Positions 46,494-55,358 of a stretch of DNA of 64,000 nucleotides are shown here, piece after piece (the first letter of the stretch is position 1; every line of letters starts with the position of its first letter). The stretch comes from Fervidicella metallireducens AeB. GTDB lineage: Bacteria > Bacillota > Clostridia > Clostridiales > Caloramatoraceae. The stretch spans positions 1-64,000 of the forward strand of contig NZ_AZQP01000011.1 in the NCBI RefSeq assembly GCF_000601455.1, read 5' to 3'. Position numbers and translations under genes: made by a program. Under the pieces are notes generated by a model. That model saw only the letters and a list, made by a program, of their open reading frames with translations, did no database searches and was not told where the DNA came from.

Positions 46494-46955
46494 ATGAATC
46501 TTAGAGAGATAAAAGAATTAATAAGAATTATAGACAACAGCAGTTTAACAGAATTTCAATACGAAAAGGATGATTATAAAATTTTTATTAAAAAAGAGGG
46601 AAAAGTTTTAAAGAATAAATATACTGAATCCGTAGAAAAGGAAGAAACATCAGGGGAAGCACTTTTTACTGAAGTTGAAGAACCTGCAAAGCAAATGGAA
46701 AAAGAAGATGAAAATTTATTTGTGGTTGTGTCACCAATAGTGGGTACTTTTTATTCAGCTCCAGGACCAGAGGCACCAGCATATGTTAAAATTGGCGATA
46801 GAGTTAAAAAGGGTGATGTTCTTTGTATAGTGGAAGCTATGAAATTGATGAACGAAATAAACTCAGATGTTGATGGTGAAATTGTTGAGATACTTGCTGA
46901 AAACCAGAGTATAGTTGAATATGGACAGCCCCTTTTCAAAATTAGGAAGGTGTGA
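46494..46955 (+). CDS. accB: Biotin carboxyl carrier protein of acetyl-CoA carboxylase
   Basis: 153 residues. An N-terminal helical segment (LREIKELIRIIDNSSLTEFQYEKDDYKI) binds biotin carboxylase; a charged linker leads to the biotinyl domain with VEAMKLMNEI, whose Lys carries biotin (about residue 119). ATGGAGG precedes the ATG. It is the first gene of accBCDA, which makes malonyl-CoA for fatty acid synthesis. Confidence 0.97.
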   Translation: MNLREIKELIRIIDNSSLTEFQYEKDDYKIFIKKEGKVLKNKYTESVEKEETSGEALFTEVEEPAKQMEKEDENLFVVVSPIVGTFYSAPGPEAPAYVKIGDRVKKGDVLCIVEAMKLMNEINSDVDGEIVEILAENQSIVEYGQPLFKIRKV

Positions 46956-46959
46956 TTTT

Positions 46960-48315
46960 ATGTTTAAAAGGATTTTAATTGCCAATAGAGGAGAAATTGC
47001 AGTTAGAATAATAAGGGCTTGCATAGAAATGGGAATTGAAACAGTAGCTGTTTATTCAGAGGCAGACAAGGATAGTATGCATGTTCTAATGGCAGATAAA
47101 GCGGTATGTATCGGTCCAGCGGAATCGAAGAAGAGTTACTTAAATATTCCTGCTATTTTAACAGCAGCTCAATTAACAGGAGCAGAAGCTATACATCCTG
47201 GCTTTGGGTTCCTTTCTGAGAATTCTAAGTTTGCATCTTTATGTTCATTGGCAGGAATAAAGTTCATAGGACCTTCACCAGAGGCAATAGACCTTATGGG
47301 TGATAAAGCAACAGCAAGGGAAACAATGAAGAAAGCAGGAGTTCCAATAGTTCCAGGCTCCGAGGGTAAAATTTACATAGCAGATGAAGGATTAAAAATA
47401 GCAAAAGAAATTGGATTTCCTGTTATGATAAAGGCATCCTCAGGTGGTGGAGGAAGGGGAATGAGAGTGGTTTTTTGCGAAGAAGAATTCATTTCTCTAT
47501 TTAATATCTGTCAGAATGAGGCTAGGGTTGCCTTTAATGATGACGCTCTATATATTGAAAAGTTTATACAGAATCCCAGACATATAGAGTTTCAGATACT
47601 AGCTGACAGCAAAGGTAATATTATTCATTTAGGAGAAAGGGATTGCACCCTTCAAAGAAGGAACCAAAAGGTTGTTGAAGAAGCTCCATCATTAATTCTT
47701 GATGAAAATTTAAGAAAGACAATGGGGGAAGCTGCTATTAAGGCTGCTAAGGCTTGTAATTATGAAAATGCAGGTACTATAGAGTTTTTGCTGGATAAAT
47801 ATAAAAACTTTTATTTCATGGAAATGAATACAAGGGTACAGGTGGAGCATCCAGTTACCGAATTGATAACTGGAGTAGACATAATAAAAGAACAGATAAA
47901 AATAGCTTACGGTGAGAAATTGTCAATAGCTCAGGATGAAGTTAAAATCTCAGGACATGCAATTGAGTGCAGAATCAATGCAGAAAATCCAGATTTTAAT
48001 TTCAGACCAAGTCCAGGAAAAGTTACAACATTCCATGCTCCTGGAGGCTTTGGTGTCAGGGTAGACAGTGCTATTTATCAGGATTATAGTATTCCACCTT
48101 TTTATGATTCTATGATTGGAAAGCTCATAGTTCATGGAAGAAATAGAGAGGAAGCAATATGTAAAATGAAAAGGGCACTATCAGAGTTTGTTATTGGTGG
48201 AGTAGATAATAACATAGATTTCTTGATAAATCTTCTTAATCAAGAGGATATCATAAATAACAACTATGATACATCCTATATAGAAAAGTGGCTTAGAAAG
48301 CAAGGTGAAAAATAG
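46960..48315 (+). CDS. accC: Biotin carboxylase subunit of acetyl-CoA carboxylase
   Basis: 451 residues with an ATP-grasp fold. ILIANRGEIAVRIIRAC is the N-terminal signature; KASSGGGGRGMRVV is the glycine-rich ATP loop, HLGERDCTLQRRNQKVVEEAPS and FMEMNTRVQVEHPVTELITGVD are conserved catalytic regions. GGAAGGTGTGATTTT supports ATG 46960. It carboxylates the biotin on AccB with bicarbonate and ATP. The gene ends on the first base of the accD start. Confidence 0.97.
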   Translation: MFKRILIANRGEIAVRIIRACIEMGIETVAVYSEADKDSMHVLMADKAVCIGPAESKKSYLNIPAILTAAQLTGAEAIHPGFGFLSENSKFASLCSLAGIKFIGPSPEAIDLMGDKATARETMKKAGVPIVPGSEGKIYIADEGLKIAKEIGFPVMIKASSGGGGRGMRVVFCEEEFISLFNICQNEARVAFNDDALYIEKFIQNPRHIEFQILADSKGNIIHLGERDCTLQRRNQKVVEEAPSLILDENLRKTMGEAAIKAAKACNYENAGTIEFLLDKYKNFYFMEMNTRVQVEHPVTELITGVDIIKEQIKIAYGEKLSIAQDEVKISGHAIECRINAENPDFNFRPSPGKVTTFHAPGGFGVRVDSAIYQDYSIPPFYDSMIGKLIVHGRNREEAICKMKRALSEFVIGGVDNNIDFLINLLNQEDIINNNYDTSYIEKWLRKQGEK

Positions 48316-49256
48316 TGGCGTGGAAGGATATTTTTATTAAAAGAAAATATGCAACGGTTATTATCCCAAAAGAATCATCTGTAAAGGTAAAAGACAATTT
48401 AATTGAGATAGAAAATTTACCTGATATAAAGGATATATCTGAGGTTTTAGAAAAAGAGTATGATAAAGACATATTCAGCAAGTGTCCTTCCTGTGGAGAG
48501 ATGTTGATAAATTTGGATTTATACGAGAATCTCAATGTTTGTACCAAATGTAATTATCATTTCAGGTTAGATAGCAAGCAGAGGATAGAGATTACCTTTG
48601 ATGAAGGAAGTGCTGAATATTTCGATGAAAATATGAGAACTTTAAACCCATTAAATTATCCAAATTACAAGGAAAAAATAAGTAATCTTCAAAAGGAGCT
48701 GGAAATCAACGAAGGTGTAATAACTGGGAAAGCAAAGATTAATGATAAAGACATATGCTTTGGAGCTATGGATTGGAAATTTATAATGGGCTCAATGGGA
48801 AGTGTTGTAGGGGAAAAACTGGCGAGAATGTTTGAGAAGGCAATTGAATTAAAACTTCCTGTAGTTGTTTTCTCTGTATCTGGTGGGGCAAGAATGCAGG
48901 AGGGGATGTTATCTTTATCACAGATGGCCAAGGTTTCAGCGGCAGTAAAGAACCATAGCAATCATGGATTATTATATATAAGTGTTTTAACGGATCCTAC
49001 AACTGGAGGAGTAACAGCTAGTTTTGCTTCCCTTGGAGATATAATAATAGCTGAACCTAAGGCTACAATAGGATTTGCAGGTAAGAGGGTTATAGAACAA
49101 ACTATAAGACAAAAACTCCCTGAAGATTTTCAGAGTGCAGAGTTTTTACTAGAGCATGGATTTGTTGATATGATTGTAAATAGAAAGGAAATGAAGGATA
49201 CACTGTACAAAATACTAACTCTTCATTCTGGAGGTGATTTCAATGGGGAGTCTTGA
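48315..49256 (+). CDS. accD: Acetyl-CoA carboxylase carboxyltransferase subunit beta
   Basis: 313 residues. A zinc ribbon with four Cys (CPSCGEML...CTKCNYHF) about 58 residues in is followed by the crotonase-fold transferase domain (VFSVSGGARMQEGMLSLSQMAK, PTTGGVTASFASLGD). The N terminus before the zinc ribbon is about 30 residues longer than usual. The GTG start overlaps the accC stop, and the gene overlaps accA by 14 bases. It transfers the carboxyl group from biotin to acetyl-CoA with AccA. Confidence 0.96.
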   Translation: MAWKDIFIKRKYATVIIPKESSVKVKDNLIEIENLPDIKDISEVLEKEYDKDIFSKCPSCGEMLINLDLYENLNVCTKCNYHFRLDSKQRIEITFDEGSAEYFDENMRTLNPLNYPNYKEKISNLQKELEINEGVITGKAKINDKDICFGAMDWKFIMGSMGSVVGEKLARMFEKAIELKLPVVVFSVSGGARMQEGMLSLSQMAKVSAAVKNHSNHGLLYISVLTDPTTGGVTASFASLGDIIIAEPKATIGFAGKRVIEQTIRQKLPEDFQSAEFLLEHGFVDMIVNRKEMKDTLYKILTLHSGGDFNGES

Positions 49257-50187
49257 TTTTGAATTAAAGGAAATAGAAAGAAAGATTGAAGAGATTAATA
49301 AGTTTATGAAGTCCACTGGTATAGATTTGTCTGGGGAAATTGATACACTTAAGAAAAGAAAAGATGCTATACAGGCAACAATACTGTCAGAGTCAGGACC
49401 ATGGAACAGGGTTTTAATTGCCAGACATAAAAATAGACCCAATTATAAGGATTATGTTGAAGGTATGCTAGAGGATTTTATGGAGCTCCATGGAGATAGA
49501 AATTATAAGGATGATGGAGCAATAGTTGGAGGAATAGGATATTTTAATGGTATTCCAGTAACCTTCATAAGTCATGCAAAGGGTAAGGACACCCAGGAAA
49601 ATATACTTAGAAATTTTGGTATGCCACATCCAGAAGGATATAGAAAAGCCCTGAGGCTGATGAAACAGGCTGAAAAATTCAAAAGACCTGTTATTTGTCT
49701 AATCGATACTCCAGGTGCATATTGTGGTATAGGAGCAGAAGAAAGAGGACAGGGTGAAGCAATAGCAAGAAATCTTTTGGAAATGTCAGACCTTAAAACT
49801 CCAATAATATCTGTAGTTATTGGAGAAGGTGGAAGTGGAGGAGCATTAGCTTTAGGTGTTGCAGACAGGGTTTTGATGTTGGAGAATTCAATTTACTCAG
49901 TTATTTCTCCTGAGGGATGTGCATCTATTCTATTAAAGGATTCATCAAGGGCAGATGAGGCTGCAAAATATCTTAAGTTAACTGCTAAGGATCTTTTAGA
50001 GCTTAAGGTCATAGATGATATAATCAATGAGCCTGCAGGTGGAGCGCACAACGATATAAAGATGACTGTGGATAATGTTAAAGAAATGATTTCTAAACAC
50101 TTGAAGGAAATTATGGCTAAGGATATAAATGAATTGGTTAGAGATAGATATAATAAAATAAGATGTATTGGTGTATATTCTGAATAA
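49243..50187 (+). CDS. accA: Acetyl-CoA carboxylase carboxyltransferase subunit alpha
   Basis: 314 residues. The helical N terminus (FELKEIERKIEEINKFM) and the crotonase-like domain (TFISHAKGKDTQENILRNFGMPHPEGYRKALR, CLIDTPGAYCGIGAEERGQGEAIA, GEGGSGGALALG) are typical. GGAGGTG six bases before ATG 49243 sets the start inside accD. It completes accBCDA; no fab genes are attached, although some clostridia place fabZ inside this cluster. Confidence 0.97.
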   Translation: MGSLDFELKEIERKIEEINKFMKSTGIDLSGEIDTLKKRKDAIQATILSESGPWNRVLIARHKNRPNYKDYVEGMLEDFMELHGDRNYKDDGAIVGGIGYFNGIPVTFISHAKGKDTQENILRNFGMPHPEGYRKALRLMKQAEKFKRPVICLIDTPGAYCGIGAEERGQGEAIARNLLEMSDLKTPIISVVIGEGGSGGALALGVADRVLMLENSIYSVISPEGCASILLKDSSRADEAAKYLKLTAKDLLELKVIDDIINEPAGGAHNDIKMTVDNVKEMISKHLKEIMAKDINELVRDRYNKIRCIGVYSE

Positions 50188-50218
50188 AGGGTGGCTTAGT
50201 GTCATCCTTGTTATTTTC
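50186..50218 (+). terminator. Terminator of the acc operon
   Basis: AAAGGGTGGC (50186-50195) pairs with GTCATCCTT (50201-50209) with one mismatch, followed by GTTATTTT. Confidence 0.6.
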
Positions 50219-50405
50219 AATATTAAAACATATATAGAAAAATATAACTTTCATCCCTTTAAGTCACTATTTATATATTTATTACGTTTATGTTAAAATT
50301 ATAACAACATTAATATACGTAATTTTAGAACTATAAAGGGGGGTAGTTCGGGATAATTTAAAGTATTTTGTTTTCTTTTTTAAAACAATATGGGAGGTAT
50401 GTGAG

Positions 50406-50591
50406 ATGGAAGAATTATTAAATGTAATGAAGTCAATAAAAAGTTTGTTATACGATTTAAATGCCAACGTTGAAGCAATTAAGGATGAAATATCAGAAAT
50501 TAAAGGGATAGATTCAACAAAAACATTGTCAGATGTTTGTGATAAGCTTGATAAAATCCGCCTCACCTTGAATGTTCAGAATAATCAATAA
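50406..50591 (+). CDS. Small coiled-coil protein of unknown function
   Basis: 61 residues with heptad-like spacing (MEELLNVMKSIKSLLYDLNANVEAIKDEISEIKG), probably one long helix pair. GGGAGGTATGTGAG precedes the ATG. It lies alone between the acc operon and ctsR; an imperfect hairpin with a weak T-run follows near 50615. No family is recognised. Confidence 0.6.
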   Translation: MEELLNVMKSIKSLLYDLNANVEAIKDEISEIKGIDSTKTLSDVCDKLDKIRLTLNVQNNQ

Positions 50592-50759
50592 AATCAAAAA
50601 TACATAGAGATTTTGGGCTGGGTAGTTTTAAATGCTGCTCAGCTCTATACTTTTTGAAGAAAACAGAAAATATAAAAAGAGATTAATAGAGATATAATAA
50701 TATTTAAGAAAAATCATTACTTATTAATCAAAATAAGGATAATTTATCTATTTTAAACA

Positions 50760-50821
50760 TTGAAAATCCATATGCTGGTATTATAATAAAATTGTAAAGG
50801 TCAAAGAAAGTCAAAGTCAAA
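50760..50821 (+). promoter_or_regulatory. ctsR-clpC operon promoter and CtsR operator
   Basis: TTGAAA (50760-50765), 16-bp spacer, TATAAT (50782-50787). Downstream, GGTCAAAGAAAGTCAAA (50799-50815) fits the CtsR heptad direct repeat RGTCAAANANRGTCAAA exactly, and a third AGTCAAA follows at 50815-50821. CtsR would repress its own operon and release on heat or protein stress. Confidence 0.92.
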
Positions 50822-50833
50822 AGAGGTGATGAG

Positions 50834-51292
50834 ATGGCGAGACTGTCAGATATAATTGAGAACTTTATAAAACAGTTAATTGAAGAAGCAGATAGAGATG
50901 TTTTAGAAATACAAAGAAATGAATTAGCAAATATGTTTAATTGTGCACCATCACAGATTAATTATGTATTGACAACAAGGTTTAACATTGACAAAGGGTA
51001 CTATATCGAAAGTAAGCGTGGTGGTGGTGGCTGTATCAAAATAACTAAAATAAAGATGGATGAAAATGATTATTTTAAACAGGTTATTTGGAACAATATA
51101 GGTAATGAAATTACCCAGAGTGAGGCTGAGGGATATATTAAAATTTTTTATGAAAGAGGATTAATTAATGAGAGGGAAGCTAAGATGATGAAAGCTGCCC
51201 TAAATGACAAAACTTTAATGTTGCCTGGGAGTATGCGAGATGTTCTGCGGGCTCAGATTTTAAAGACTATGTTAATTAGTGTTTTGGATTAA
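50834..51292 (+). CDS. ctsR: Class III heat-shock repressor CtsR
   Basis: 152 residues. The winged helix-turn-helix (MFNCAPSQINYVLTTRFNIDKGYYIESKRGGGGCIKI) includes the glycine-rich wing that acts as the heat sensor; the C-terminal domain (EAEGYIKIFYERGLINEREAKMM) mediates dimerisation and McsB/ClpC contact. GAGGTGATGAG precedes the ATG. It is the first gene of ctsR-mcsA-mcsB-clpC with its own operator upstream. Confidence 0.96.
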   Translation: MARLSDIIENFIKQLIEEADRDVLEIQRNELANMFNCAPSQINYVLTTRFNIDKGYYIESKRGGGGCIKITKIKMDENDYFKQVIWNNIGNEITQSEAEGYIKIFYERGLINEREAKMMKAALNDKTLMLPGSMRDVLRAQILKTMLISVLD

Positions 51293-51306
51293 CGGGAGGT
51301 GTTAAT

Positions 51307-51840
51307 ATGTTATGTCAATCCTGCAATGAGAGGGAGGCAAATGTTCATATAACTAAAATTATAAATGGGGTTAAAACTGAAATGCATTTATGTGATGAAT
51401 GTGCAAAGGCTATGCATGGGGAAAAGGTTGGACTTGGATATGAAATGGGGATGCCCTTATCCTTTCAGAATATTTTAGATGGCTTTGTTGAAATGATGGG
51501 TGGATTTCCACAGAGTATCATTGGTGAAAAAACCTGTCCTTTATGTAAGATGACATTTGAAGATTTCAGAAGAAATGGAAGGATAGGTTGCGATGAGTGT
51601 TATAAGACATTTAAGGATGAAATGATACCACTAATCAGGAGAATTCATGGAAATATTCAGCACAATGGAAAGCTTCCAAGGAGAACTGGTGGAATTTTAA
51701 AATATAAAAGGGATATTGACAGATTGAAGGATGAATTAAAGAATGCAGTTAGCAAAGAAGAATTTGAAAGGGCTGCAAAAATAAGGGATGAAATAAAGGA
51801 ATTAGAAATGAAGTTAAAAGAAGAGGAAAACAGGGGGTGA
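51307..51840 (+). CDS. mcsA: McsA, activator of the McsB arginine kinase
   Basis: 177 residues. Four CxxC pairs (CQSCNE, CDECAK, CPLCKM, CDECYK) form two zinc-binding sites; a UVR-type helical motif (VSKEEFERAAKIRDEIKELE) ends the protein. McsA binds and activates McsB and restrains CtsR. CGGGAGGTGTTAAT precedes the ATG, 14 bases after ctsR. It ends four bases before mcsB. Confidence 0.95.
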   Translation: MLCQSCNEREANVHITKIINGVKTEMHLCDECAKAMHGEKVGLGYEMGMPLSFQNILDGFVEMMGGFPQSIIGEKTCPLCKMTFEDFRRNGRIGCDECYKTFKDEMIPLIRRIHGNIQHNGKLPRRTGGILKYKRDIDRLKDELKNAVSKEEFERAAKIRDEIKELEMKLKEEENRG

Positions 51841-51844
51841 TAAT

Positions 51845-52866
51845 ATGGCTTGGTTTTTTTCAAACTCAAACAATCCAGATATTGTGTTAACAAGCAGAAT
51901 AAGACTTGCAAGAAATATAAGCGGAATTCCCTTTGTTCAAAGGATGAATAAGGAAGAAAGCGAAAGGGTTATTAAGGAAGTTTCATCTGCAATAATTGAA
52001 AGCAATTCAGCATATCCCATGAATATAAGTTATTAAGGCTTAGGGATATGGATAGTTTAAACAGGGTTTCCATGGTTGAGAAACATTTAATAAGTATGAA
52101 TCTGTTAAAGAATTATGATAACGCAGCAGTTATTTTAAATAAAGAGGAAAATGTTTCTATAATGATAAATGAAGAGGACCATATAAGGCTGCAAGTTATA
52201 TATCCTGGTTTAAAATTGAAGGAAGCATATGAATATGCAAGCAGGTTAGATGATTTAATTGAAGAAAGGGTTAATTTTGCATTTGATAGTAAATTAGGTT
52301 ATTTAACTAGCTGTCCAACAAATCTTGGGACTGGAATAAGAGCATCTGTAATGATGCACCTGCCTGGGCTAACCCTTACCAAAAGCATTAATGACTTAAT
52401 TTCAACTGTAAATCAGGTTGGCATGACGATAAGGGGAATATACGGAGAAGGAAGCAATATAATGGGGAACATCTATCAGATTTCAAATCAGGTTTCCCTT
52501 GGACTTTCAGAGGAAGAAATTATCAATAACCTCGTTGCAGTGATAAAAAAGATAATAGATCAGGAAAAAAGAGCAAGGGAGGTTATTTTACAGACACAGC
52601 CAAAGGAACTTGAAGATGATATGTATAGATCCCTTGGAATCTTGAAATACGCCAGATTAATTTCAGCATCAGAATGTTTAAATTTATTATCAAGGGTTAG
52701 AATGGGAGTAGAAATGGGAATAATTAAGGATGTGGATATTAAAAAATTAAATGAGCTTCTTGTAAATGTTCAACCTGCCAGTCTTCAGTTGATTGAAGGA
52801 AGGGAGATTGAGGCAAGGGAAAGAGATTTTATAAGGGCTAAAATTCTAAGAGAAAGTTTGAAATAG
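51845..52866 (+). CDS. mcsB: Protein arginine kinase McsB; apparent frameshift
   Basis: The first frame gives MAWFFSNSNNPDIVLTSRIRLARNISGIPF and stops at 52034-52036. The second frame, open as LRLRDMDSLNRVSMVEKHLIS, carries the rest of the phosphagen-kinase-like domain (INEEDHIRLQ, YLTSCPTNLGTGIRASVMMHLPGL, IRGIYGEGS, SRVRMGVEMGI). One extra T in AGTTATTAAGG near 52033 joins them into 340 residues, the normal McsB length of about 350. McsB phosphorylates arginines and so marks proteins for ClpCP. All catalytic blocks survive in the joined protein, and the break resembles those in other genes here, so a sequence error is likely. Confidence 0.92.
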
Positions 52867-52878
52867 GAGGTGTTAGCT

Positions 52879-55320
52879 ATGTTTTCAGGATTTACTGAAA
52901 GGAGCCAGAAAGTTCTTTATGCTGCTGCAGAGGAAGCACAAAAACTAGGGCATAATTATTTAGGAACTGAACATGTGTTACTTGGAATTGCAATTGAGGG
53001 TGGTCAGGCATCAAAAATTTTAAGCGATACGGGAGTAACAGCTGATAAAATAAGACAGGAAATAATTGATATAGAGGGAAAGGGGGAAACTGGTATTCAT
53101 ATTAAAGAAATACCTTTAACCCCAAGGACAAAAAGATTAATGGAAGTTGCAAGGAATGAAGCAAGGAATTTAAACCATAGCTTTGTTGCGCCTGAACATT
53201 TGCTTCTGGCTATTATAAGGGAGGCAGAAGGTGTTGCAATAGCAATACTTCAAAGGCTAGGAGCTGATTTCAATAAGCTTGTTGGAGATATATTTAGTAA
53301 TATGAGTACCAATACATCTGGAGAAATGGCGAGTGGAAACGTAAGAAAGGATAAGTCTGGGAACACTAAAACAGCTACCCTTGACCAATTTGGCAGGGAT
53401 TTAACTGAATATGCAAGGGAAGGGAAGTTAGATCCAGTAATTGGTAGAGATAAGGAAACTGAAAGGGTAATTGAAATACTATGCAGAAGGACAAAAAACA
53501 ATCCATGTTTAATTGGTGAACCTGGAGTTGGTAAGACTGCAATAGCAGAGGGACTTGCACAACAGATAGTTTCAGGAAACGTACCAGAAATTTTAAAGGA
53601 TAAAAGGGTTGTAACACTAGACTTATCGGGAATGGTTGCAGGCTCAAAATATAGAGGCGAGTTTGAAGAAAGACTTAAAAAGGTTATGGAGGATATAAGA
53701 CAGGCTGGTAACATATTGCTGTTTGTTGATGAGGTGCACACAATAATTGGAGCTGGTGGAGCAGAGGGAGCAATTGATGCGTCAAATATATTAAAGCCTG
53801 CCCTTGCAAGGGGAGAGATTCAGGTTATAGGAGCTACTACAATAGAAGAATACAGAAAATATATTGAAAAGGATCCTGCCCTTGAGAGAAGATTTCAACC
53901 TGTTATGGTTGGTGAACCTACAAAGGAAGAGTCATTGCTTATTTTAAGAGGACTCAGGGATAAATATGAGGCACACCATAAAGTTAAAATAACAGATGAG
54001 GCTATTGAATCAGCTGTGAATTTATCTGATAGATATATAACTGACAGATATCTTCCAGATAAGGCAATAGACCTTATGGATGAGGCAGCTTCAAAGGTAA
54101 GACTTAAGAATTTAACTGCTCCTCCAAATGTAAAAAACCTTGAGGATGAACTTGAAAATATAAAAAAGGAAAAAGAAGAAGCTATAAATATGCAGGAATT
54201 TGAAAAGGCTGCTCAGTTAAGGGATAGAGAGAATGAGATACAAAACCAGTTAAATAAAATTAAAAATGACTGGAAAAACCATAAAGAAAGTGAAACACCA
54301 ATAGTTGAAGCAGAAGATATAGCAAGTGTTGTTTCAAGATGGACCAACATACCTGTCAACAAACTAACAGAAACAGAATCTGAAAGGCTTCTAAAGCTTG
54401 AAGAGATCCTTCATAAAAGGGTAATTGGTCAGGAGGAAGCTGTTTCATCTGTTGCTAAGGCTGTTAGAAGAGCAAGGGTAGGTTTGAAGGATCCAAAAAG
54501 GCCTATTGGTTCATTTATATTCCTAGGCCCTACTGGGGTAGGAAAAACCGAACTTACAAAGGCTCTTGCAGAGGCTATGTTTGGTGATGAAAATGCCATG
54601 ATAAGAATAGATATGTCTGAATATATGGAAAAACATACGGTTTCAAGGCTTATTGGTTCACCTCCAGGATATGTTGGATTTGAAGAGGGAGGTCAGTTAA
54701 CTGAAAAGGTTAGAAGGCAGCCATATTCAGTTGTGTTATTTGATGAGATAGAAAAGGCTCATCCAGATGTGTTTAATGTACTTTTACAGATACTTGAAGA
54801 TGGAAGATTGACAGATGGAAAGGGTAAAACAGTAAACTTCAGAAATACCATTGTTATTATGACTTCAAACGCAGGAGCACATACAATTAAAAAACAGCAA
54901 ACTCTAGGCTTTGCTCAAACAAGTAAGGAAAGAGAAGATTCCTATGAGAAAATGAAAGATAATATAATGGAAGAACTTAAGAGAACCTTCAGACCAGAAT
55001 TTTTAAACAGAATTGATGATATTATTGTATTCCATCAGTTAGATGAAAAGCATATAGAGGAAATAGTTGATTTAATGCTGAAAAACGTAATAGAAAGACT
55101 TCACAATCTTGATATTCATGTTGAATATACTGAGGCTGCTAAAAAGCACTTATCGAAGGCTGGCTTTGATCAAACTTACGGAGCAAGACCACTAAGACGT
55201 GCAATAACAAAGGCAGTTGAGGATAAAATTTCAGAAGAAATGTTAAAGGGTGTAATTAAAAAAGGTGATAATGTCATAATGGATGTTGAGAATGAAGAAA
55301 TAGTGATTAAAAAGAAATAA
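52879..55320 (+). CDS. clpC: ATP-dependent Clp protease ATPase subunit ClpC
   Basis: An 813-residue class I Clp/Hsp100 unfoldase. Two Clp-N repeats (TERSQKVLYAAAEEAQKLGHNYLGTEHVLLG and MEVARNEARNLNHSFVAPEHLLLA) precede the first AAA domain (GEPGVGKTAIAEG, LLFVDEVHTIIGAG), a UVR-containing middle domain (INMQEFEKAAQLRDRENEI), and the second AAA domain (GPTGVGKTELTKALAE, VLFDEIEKAHPDV). TAGGAGGTGTTAGCT supports ATG 52879. It works with ClpP, and McsB-phosphorylated substrates and CtsR are among its targets. It is the last gene of the operon. Confidence 0.97.
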   Translation: MFSGFTERSQKVLYAAAEEAQKLGHNYLGTEHVLLGIAIEGGQASKILSDTGVTADKIRQEIIDIEGKGETGIHIKEIPLTPRTKRLMEVARNEARNLNHSFVAPEHLLLAIIREAEGVAIAILQRLGADFNKLVGDIFSNMSTNTSGEMASGNVRKDKSGNTKTATLDQFGRDLTEYAREGKLDPVIGRDKETERVIEILCRRTKNNPCLIGEPGVGKTAIAEGLAQQIVSGNVPEILKDKRVVTLDLSGMVAGSKYRGEFEERLKKVMEDIRQAGNILLFVDEVHTIIGAGGAEGAIDASNILKPALARGEIQVIGATTIEEYRKYIEKDPALERRFQPVMVGEPTKEESLLILRGLRDKYEAHHKVKITDEAIESAVNLSDRYITDRYLPDKAIDLMDEAASKVRLKNLTAPPNVKNLEDELENIKKEKEEAINMQEFEKAAQLRDRENEIQNQLNKIKNDWKNHKESETPIVEAEDIASVVSRWTNIPVNKLTETESERLLKLEEILHKRVIGQEEAVSSVAKAVRRARVGLKDPKRPIGSFIFLGPTGVGKTELTKALAEAMFGDENAMIRIDMSEYMEKHTVSRLIGSPPGYVGFEEGGQLTEKVRRQPYSVVLFDEIEKAHPDVFNVLLQILEDGRLTDGKGKTVNFRNTIVIMTSNAGAHTIKKQQTLGFAQTSKEREDSYEKMKDNIMEELKRTFRPEFLNRIDDIIVFHQLDEKHIEEIVDLMLKNVIERLHNLDIHVEYTEAAKKHLSKAGFDQTYGARPLRRAITKAVEDKISEEMLKGVIKKGDNVIMDVENEEIVIKKK

Positions 55321-55324
55321 TGAA

Positions 55325-55353
55325 ACTGCTGCATCGCTTATGCAGCAGTCTTA
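55325..55353 (+). terminator. Terminator hairpin after clpC
   Basis: ACTGCTGCAT (55325-55334) and ATGCAGCAGT (55340-55349) form a perfect stem, followed by CTTACTTAT. The short T-tract runs directly into the transposable element that begins at 55359. Confidence 0.75.
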
Positions 55354-55358
55354 CTTAT

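Noticed and set aside
53250-53741. Minus-strand ORF of 163 codons opposite clpC
   Set aside because: It is the antisense shadow of a conserved ClpC AAA domain.
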